DNA of 64,000 nt, taken from Anaerobutyricum hallii (GTDB taxonomy: Bacteria > Bacillota > Clostridia > Lachnospirales > Lachnospiraceae). The first letter of the stretch is position 1. The number at the start of each line of letters is the position of its first letter. The stretch is taken from NCBI RefSeq assembly GCF_900209925.1, contig NZ_LT907978.1, positions 1,175,219 through 1,239,218 on the forward strand, given 5' to 3'. The position numbers and the translations under genes are program-made. The notes below the pieces were generated by a model that was not told the DNA's origin, ran no database searches, and saw only the letters and a list, made by a program, of their open reading frames with translations. This document shows positions 60,821-64,000 of the stretch, in pieces.

Positions 60821-61261
60821 ATGCTTGGTGAAAATATAAAAACTTATCGACAGAAAAAAGGATATACACAAGAAGAGGTTGCCAACAGACTTCATGTGAC
60901 AAGACAGACTATTTCAAAATGGGAGAAAAACTATTCGGTTCCAGATGCTGAAGTATTTGTAAAATTAGCAGATGTATTAGAGGTTCAAACAAGTCAGTTA
61001 CTTGGAGTAAAGGTAGATAGTGATGTGCAAACAACAGAAGAAAAACAGAATGTTTATGCAGAGCAACTAGCACATATTGCTGAACAGATGGCAGTCAGAA
61101 ATCGTCAACGTAAAAGAATATGGAAAACGATAGGAATAGCCTTTGCAGTAATCATTGTTGTATATATTATTCTTATAGTTATGAATATTGCATCTTTTTC
61201 TGTTTACCCGACCAAAGAGGATGTTCAGACACACGAAGAGACTATTATGTTGGAAGAATAG
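60821..61261 (+). CDS. XRE-family regulator with C-terminal membrane span
   Basis: A 146-residue protein: helix-turn-helix at about 5-60 (NIKTYRQKKGYTQEEVANRL, VTRQTISKWEKNYSVPDAE) and one hydrophobic segment near 104-127 (IGIAFAVIIVVYIILIVMNI). DNA-binding N-terminus and a membrane anchor are a common layout in Firmicutes. ATG 60821 has AAAGGAG upstream; a longer frame from 60758 overlaps the promoter. Targets unknown. Confidence 0.88.
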   Translation: MLGENIKTYRQKKGYTQEEVANRLHVTRQTISKWEKNYSVPDAEVFVKLADVLEVQTSQLLGVKVDSDVQTTEEKQNVYAEQLAHIAEQMAVRNRQRKRIWKTIGIAFAVIIVVYIILIVMNIASFSVYPTKEDVQTHEETIMLEE

Positions 61262-61367
61262 TGTTGCGAACTTCCAGTTCGTAGAATTCAAAATTTAATA
61301 TTTTCAGAATGAAATTGGAGTCTCCTTCATAATATTTGTAGAGACGAAGATGAAAGGCGAAAAGTAT

Positions 61368-61643
61368 ATGCATTATCAAAATTACACTTATCGGACAGGA
61401 AATTATCGAAAACAACATAAAAGATATAGTGCGAATCGAAAAAGACAGGAGGAATATGAATCTCTCCCGTCTTTTTTGTTTTTTCGGCTGCGTTTGATTA
61501 TTTGTATTATGTTGTTTTTGGCATTTGTTACTGCAGATAAATATGTTTTGACAAAAGAGGATACAGTACCAGTGTTTCAGAAGATAGAGAAGAATCAAAC
61601 CTATAAGAATCTAATAAAAAAATACAAGTTAATTGGCGAATAG
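61368..61643 (+). CDS. Small basic membrane protein of unknown function
   Basis: A 91-residue protein with a Tyr/Lys/Arg-rich N-terminus (HYQNYTYRTGNYRKQHKRYS), one span near 41-60 (LIICIMLFLAFVTADKYVL region) and a Lys-rich tail. ATG 61368 has AAAGGCGA upstream; ATG 61350 is an alternative. It sits just before the sigma factor gene. No family recognised. Confidence 0.6.
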   Translation: MHYQNYTYRTGNYRKQHKRYSANRKRQEEYESLPSFLFFRLRLIICIMLFLAFVTADKYVLTKEDTVPVFQKIEKNQTYKNLIKKYKLIGE

Positions 61644-61712
61644 AAGATTCTTATATACAAAGAAAGAACACTCATGATAAGATATTTTCAAAATACAAGG
61701 GAGATTACATAC

Positions 61713-62276
61713 ATGTTGATATATTTAATGGCATTAGATACCGAGGAGGAGAGGATAAAGTTTGTTAGGCTATATGAGGAGTACAGAAATCGGATGCATT
61801 ATACTGCCAGTATTCTTTTAAAAAGTGAGATAGAGGCGGAAGATATAGTTCATGATACTTTTCTTACGCTGATAGATTATCTGGATCGGATTGATGAAAA
61901 AGATTCAGTTGGAACATGGAATTATATTGTTACTATCTTAAAAAATAAGTGCTATAACTTTTTGAAGCGCAATAAGAGAATAGAATTGACGGAAGACGAA
62001 GAAGTTTTTGAACAGCCTGTTGAAATGTATAATTTATTAGAAAACCAGTTAATAAAAGAAGAGGCGGAAGAATTTTTAAATACTCTGATTAAGGGATTAA
62101 AATATCCTTACCGGGAAGTTATTTATCTTCAATATCATAATAAGTTAAATAGCCGCCAGATTGCAGAACTTCTTAGGACCAGTCCTGCGAATGTAAGAAA
62201 AATTTCAAGTCGGGCGAGAGAACAGCTGAAAAAAGGGATGCAAAAGAAAGGATATACTTGTGAATATGGATTTTGA
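61713..62276 (+). CDS. ECF-type sigma-70 family sigma factor
   Basis: A 187-residue protein with region 2 (FVRLYEEYRNRMHYTASILL ... EAEDIVHDTFLTLI, about 16-55) and region 4 (YPYREVIYLQYHNKLNSRQI ... TSPANVRKISSRAREQLKK, about 128-175). ATG 61713 has AGGGAGA upstream; an in-frame ATG at 61674 is less likely. It overlaps the next gene, whose product is a probable anti-sigma factor. Confidence 0.88.
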   Translation: MLIYLMALDTEEERIKFVRLYEEYRNRMHYTASILLKSEIEAEDIVHDTFLTLIDYLDRIDEKDSVGTWNYIVTILKNKCYNFLKRNKRIELTEDEEVFEQPVEMYNLLENQLIKEEAEEFLNTLIKGLKYPYREVIYLQYHNKLNSRQIAELLRTSPANVRKISSRAREQLKKGMQKKGYTCEYGF

Positions 62277-62925
62277 AAAATTATTGGAGCAGGAAGCGAG
62301 GAAGGCTGCCAGACAGGATTATGAAGAGGTAACAGAAAAAACAAAAGATTATTCTTACAAATATTCCAAAGCGTTTATCCAGAAAATGAATGGAGTGATT
62401 CATGAGGAAAAGAAAAAGGCAAAGAAGAAAAGACGATGGTATATTTTACTGGTGGCAGCGATTATTTTGATATTGAATGCAGGAATTGTTCTAGCAAACG
62501 ATGATTTGAGAGAAAAAGTGGGAGAGCTTATCATTCAGTTTTTTGATGATAATGTTCACATACGCAGTTCTAAAGAAATAGCAGATTCAGAAGAAATATT
62601 TCGGCAGATGCATCTTGGCTATGTACCGGAAGGGTATCATATACTATATGAGACAGAGAATCCTACGACTATGTATGATGTTTATTATGAAGGTTCAAAT
62701 GATAATTACATTGCGTTTACGCAGGGCTTTAAAGAAAATGTAGATGTACATATTACTTATGATGGGACAGGAAGGAAAAAGATTCGGGTAAATGGAAAAG
62801 AAATCTATATGATTAAAGATGGGAACATAACCTCTTATTATTATGAAGATGGAGAATATTTTATTACTCTGTCTGGTACAGAAAAAGAGTCGGAATTAAT
62901 AAAAATGCTAAAAAGTTTGAAATAA
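62260..62925 (+). CDS. DUF4367-type membrane anti-sigma factor
   Basis: A 221-residue protein with a cytosolic N-terminus (about 1-60), one span near 62-80 (WYILLVAAIILILNAGIVLA) and an external DUF4367-like domain (LGYVPEGYHILYETENPTT ... YYYEDGEYFITLSGTEKESELIKML). It overlaps the sigma gene by 17 bases and starts with GTG (62260; AAAGGA eight bases upstream) or ATG 62266. Layout fits a sensor holding the sigma factor. Confidence 0.83.
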   Translation: MNMDFEKLLEQEARKAARQDYEEVTEKTKDYSYKYSKAFIQKMNGVIHEEKKKAKKKRRWYILLVAAIILILNAGIVLANDDLREKVGELIIQFFDDNVHIRSSKEIADSEEIFRQMHLGYVPEGYHILYETENPTTMYDVYYEGSNDNYIAFTQGFKENVDVHITYDGTGRKKIRVNGKEIYMIKDGNITSYYYEDGEYFITLSGTEKESELIKMLKSLK

Positions 62926-63088
62926 AGTGTCACACTTTACTTACTTTAATTGTGTCTTGTATAGAGGAAAGAAATTTTGCAGGAAAAGCAAGGAATATGG
63001 TAATTAATGAAATAAAATACATACTGCTATAAAAGATTCCAAGCATTTAATAAAAATGCATATAAATAAAAACTAAAGTGAGGAACAA

Positions 63089-63865
63089 ATGAAATTTGAA
63101 ATAATATATTCCAGAAAAATACGAGATGCAGTAGCTTTTTTTACAATATTTATGTTTATATGTCAGTATGGCTTGACCAGAGAAGATGTGGCAGAGAATT
63201 TTTCAAGAACTGCACCAACCTGGGGATGGTTTGCCTTTTGCGCAGTCATGAGTTTTATTTATATTTTCTTGATATGGGATGATGACTATATTTTATCGGA
63301 GTCTGGGATTATATGCCGAAGGATGATTTTTACTAGAAAGTATACATGGGATGAGTTCCCTTACTGTGGAATTTGTTATAAAGAAGGGGAGGAATCTGAG
63401 AATAAAAAAGAAAAATTCCTATACTTTTCAAAAAAACCGAAATCCCACAGAAAATTTGAGAAAGTGTGTAAAAGAATAGAATATACATCTGAAGTAGAAG
63501 CCATTTTTCAGATATATTGCCTGCATATGGATAAGCCAGACTGGGAGTTTTGGAATGAGGAATTAAAAGAGACACGAGTATGGAATGAAGAAGATTTCCA
63601 TACTTATAAACGGGAAGTTTTCAAAAAAGATATTATACAATCTGTCTATTTTTTACCTGTGCTATGGGTATTAAAATTTGTAGATAATTATTATATTCCT
63701 GTCATATTGATGGGAATAACAGTTTTCATTTATTGCAGCTCATATGCGGATAAATGGGCAGGCAAAATAAAGGATTTAACAAAAGAATATCAGAGAGCGG
63801 CATTACGTCAATTGATAGATGAGAAACAGGAAGGTTATAGAATGACAGAAAGTATTGAGGGGTAA
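63089..63865 (+). CDS. Membrane protein with YcxB-like soluble part, unknown function
   Basis: A 258-residue protein with two N-terminal spans (about 13-28 and 46-62), a soluble part (about 63-185) with ILSESGIICRRMIFTRKYTWDE, which recalls the PH-like YcxB fold, and two more spans near 190-222 (SVYFLPVLWVLKF; YYIPVILMGITVFIYC). AAGTGAGGAAC is upstream. The next gene starts 2 bases after its stop. The domain suggestion is weak. Confidence 0.65.
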   Translation: MKFEIIYSRKIRDAVAFFTIFMFICQYGLTREDVAENFSRTAPTWGWFAFCAVMSFIYIFLIWDDDYILSESGIICRRMIFTRKYTWDEFPYCGICYKEGEESENKKEKFLYFSKKPKSHRKFEKVCKRIEYTSEVEAIFQIYCLHMDKPDWEFWNEELKETRVWNEEDFHTYKREVFKKDIIQSVYFLPVLWVLKFVDNYYIPVILMGITVFIYCSSYADKWAGKIKDLTKEYQRAALRQLIDEKQEGYRMTESIEG

Positions 63866-63867
63866 AA

Positions 63868-64000
63868 ATGCTTAAGAAAATCATTAAGAAAAGAGCGTAT
63901 ACGGGTAATAAAATAGAAGATAACTTATTATTTGTTACTTTGCAAACGCAAATTGTAGGATTAGATATGAATAACGGATATGAACAGATATTTTTATCAG
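63868..64000 (+). CDS. Start of a gene running off the window
   Basis: ATG 63868 overlaps the GGGGTAA end of the previous gene and opens at least 44 codons, starting MLKKIIKKRAYTGNKIE and continuing with LLFVTLQTQIVGLDMNNGYE. Too little is present to name it. Immediate spacing suggests an operon with the previous membrane protein. Confidence 0.6.
   Translation, partial: MLKKIIKKRAYTGNKIEDNLLFVTLQTQIVGLDMNNGYEQIFLS

Overview
The window reads as a chromosomal segment of a low-GC, endospore-forming Clostridia bacterium, most likely Lachnospiraceae (Anaerobutyricum/Eubacterium hallii-like; this is inference). Support: AT-rich sequence with strong AGGAGG ribosome sites and several TTG starts, the sporulation pair yqfC-yqfD, short-form HisG with HisZ, a proofreading-defective PolA, PTS-type dihydroxyacetone kinase, a PduB-like microcompartment shell gene, and Rpn-type PD-(D/E)XK proteins.

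Layout: 1-3.6 kb holds glgA and, convergent to it, rqcH. 3.6-8.5 kb holds a PH-like protein and a histidine operon hisZ-hisG-hisD-hisB-hisI behind a strong promoter and a structured leader; hisA, hisC, hisE, hisF and hisH are not here. 8.6-13.2 kb holds larE, a small membrane protein, alaS and an atypical peptide deformylase. 13.2-18.8 kb is an accessory patch: two paralogous Rpn-type genes, repeats, rpsU and a complete IS1182-like element. 18.9-21.2 kb is dhaK-dhaL-dhaM with a structured intergenic RNA. 22-28.2 kb is yqfC-yqfD-phoH-ybeY and two flavoproteins, then DUF896 and folate cyclo-ligase genes. 29.4-34.8 kb is a divergent TetR / MMPL transporter / secreted LxxG-repeat protein module with repeated operators. 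34.8-43 kb is the conserved rimP-nusA-rnpM-ylxQ-infB-rbfA-nrnA-truB-ribF operon. 43.3-44.8 kb is a decayed purine/ureide catabolic locus (permease fragment, intact YheO-type regulator, fused remnants of two enzymes). 45-47.3 kb has a cytidylate-kinase-like gene, an Fe-S flavoprotein and an orphan microcompartment shell gene, divergent from pyruvate carboxylase. 51-60 kb has M16 and M18 peptidases, a small zinc-finger membrane protein, polA-coaE, a YycJ-type hydrolase, and the ACT/UPF0210 pair. The right end holds a hypothetical gene, an XRE regulator, a small membrane protein, an ECF sigma / DUF4367 anti-sigma pair and further membrane proteins.

The most distinctive feature is not a gene. Several families of long palindromic repeats (about 60-290 bp) lie between genes. 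Family A (four copies) often has its tips on stop codons and in one case closes two convergent genes. Family B (three full copies plus reduced forms) keeps its stem paired although the stem sequence changes between copies. A third palindrome (C) forms the left end of the IS element, and a fourth (D) occurs whole and as a half joined to family A. They may act as terminators, be non-autonomous mobile repeats, or both. No tRNA, rRNA or CRISPR array was found.
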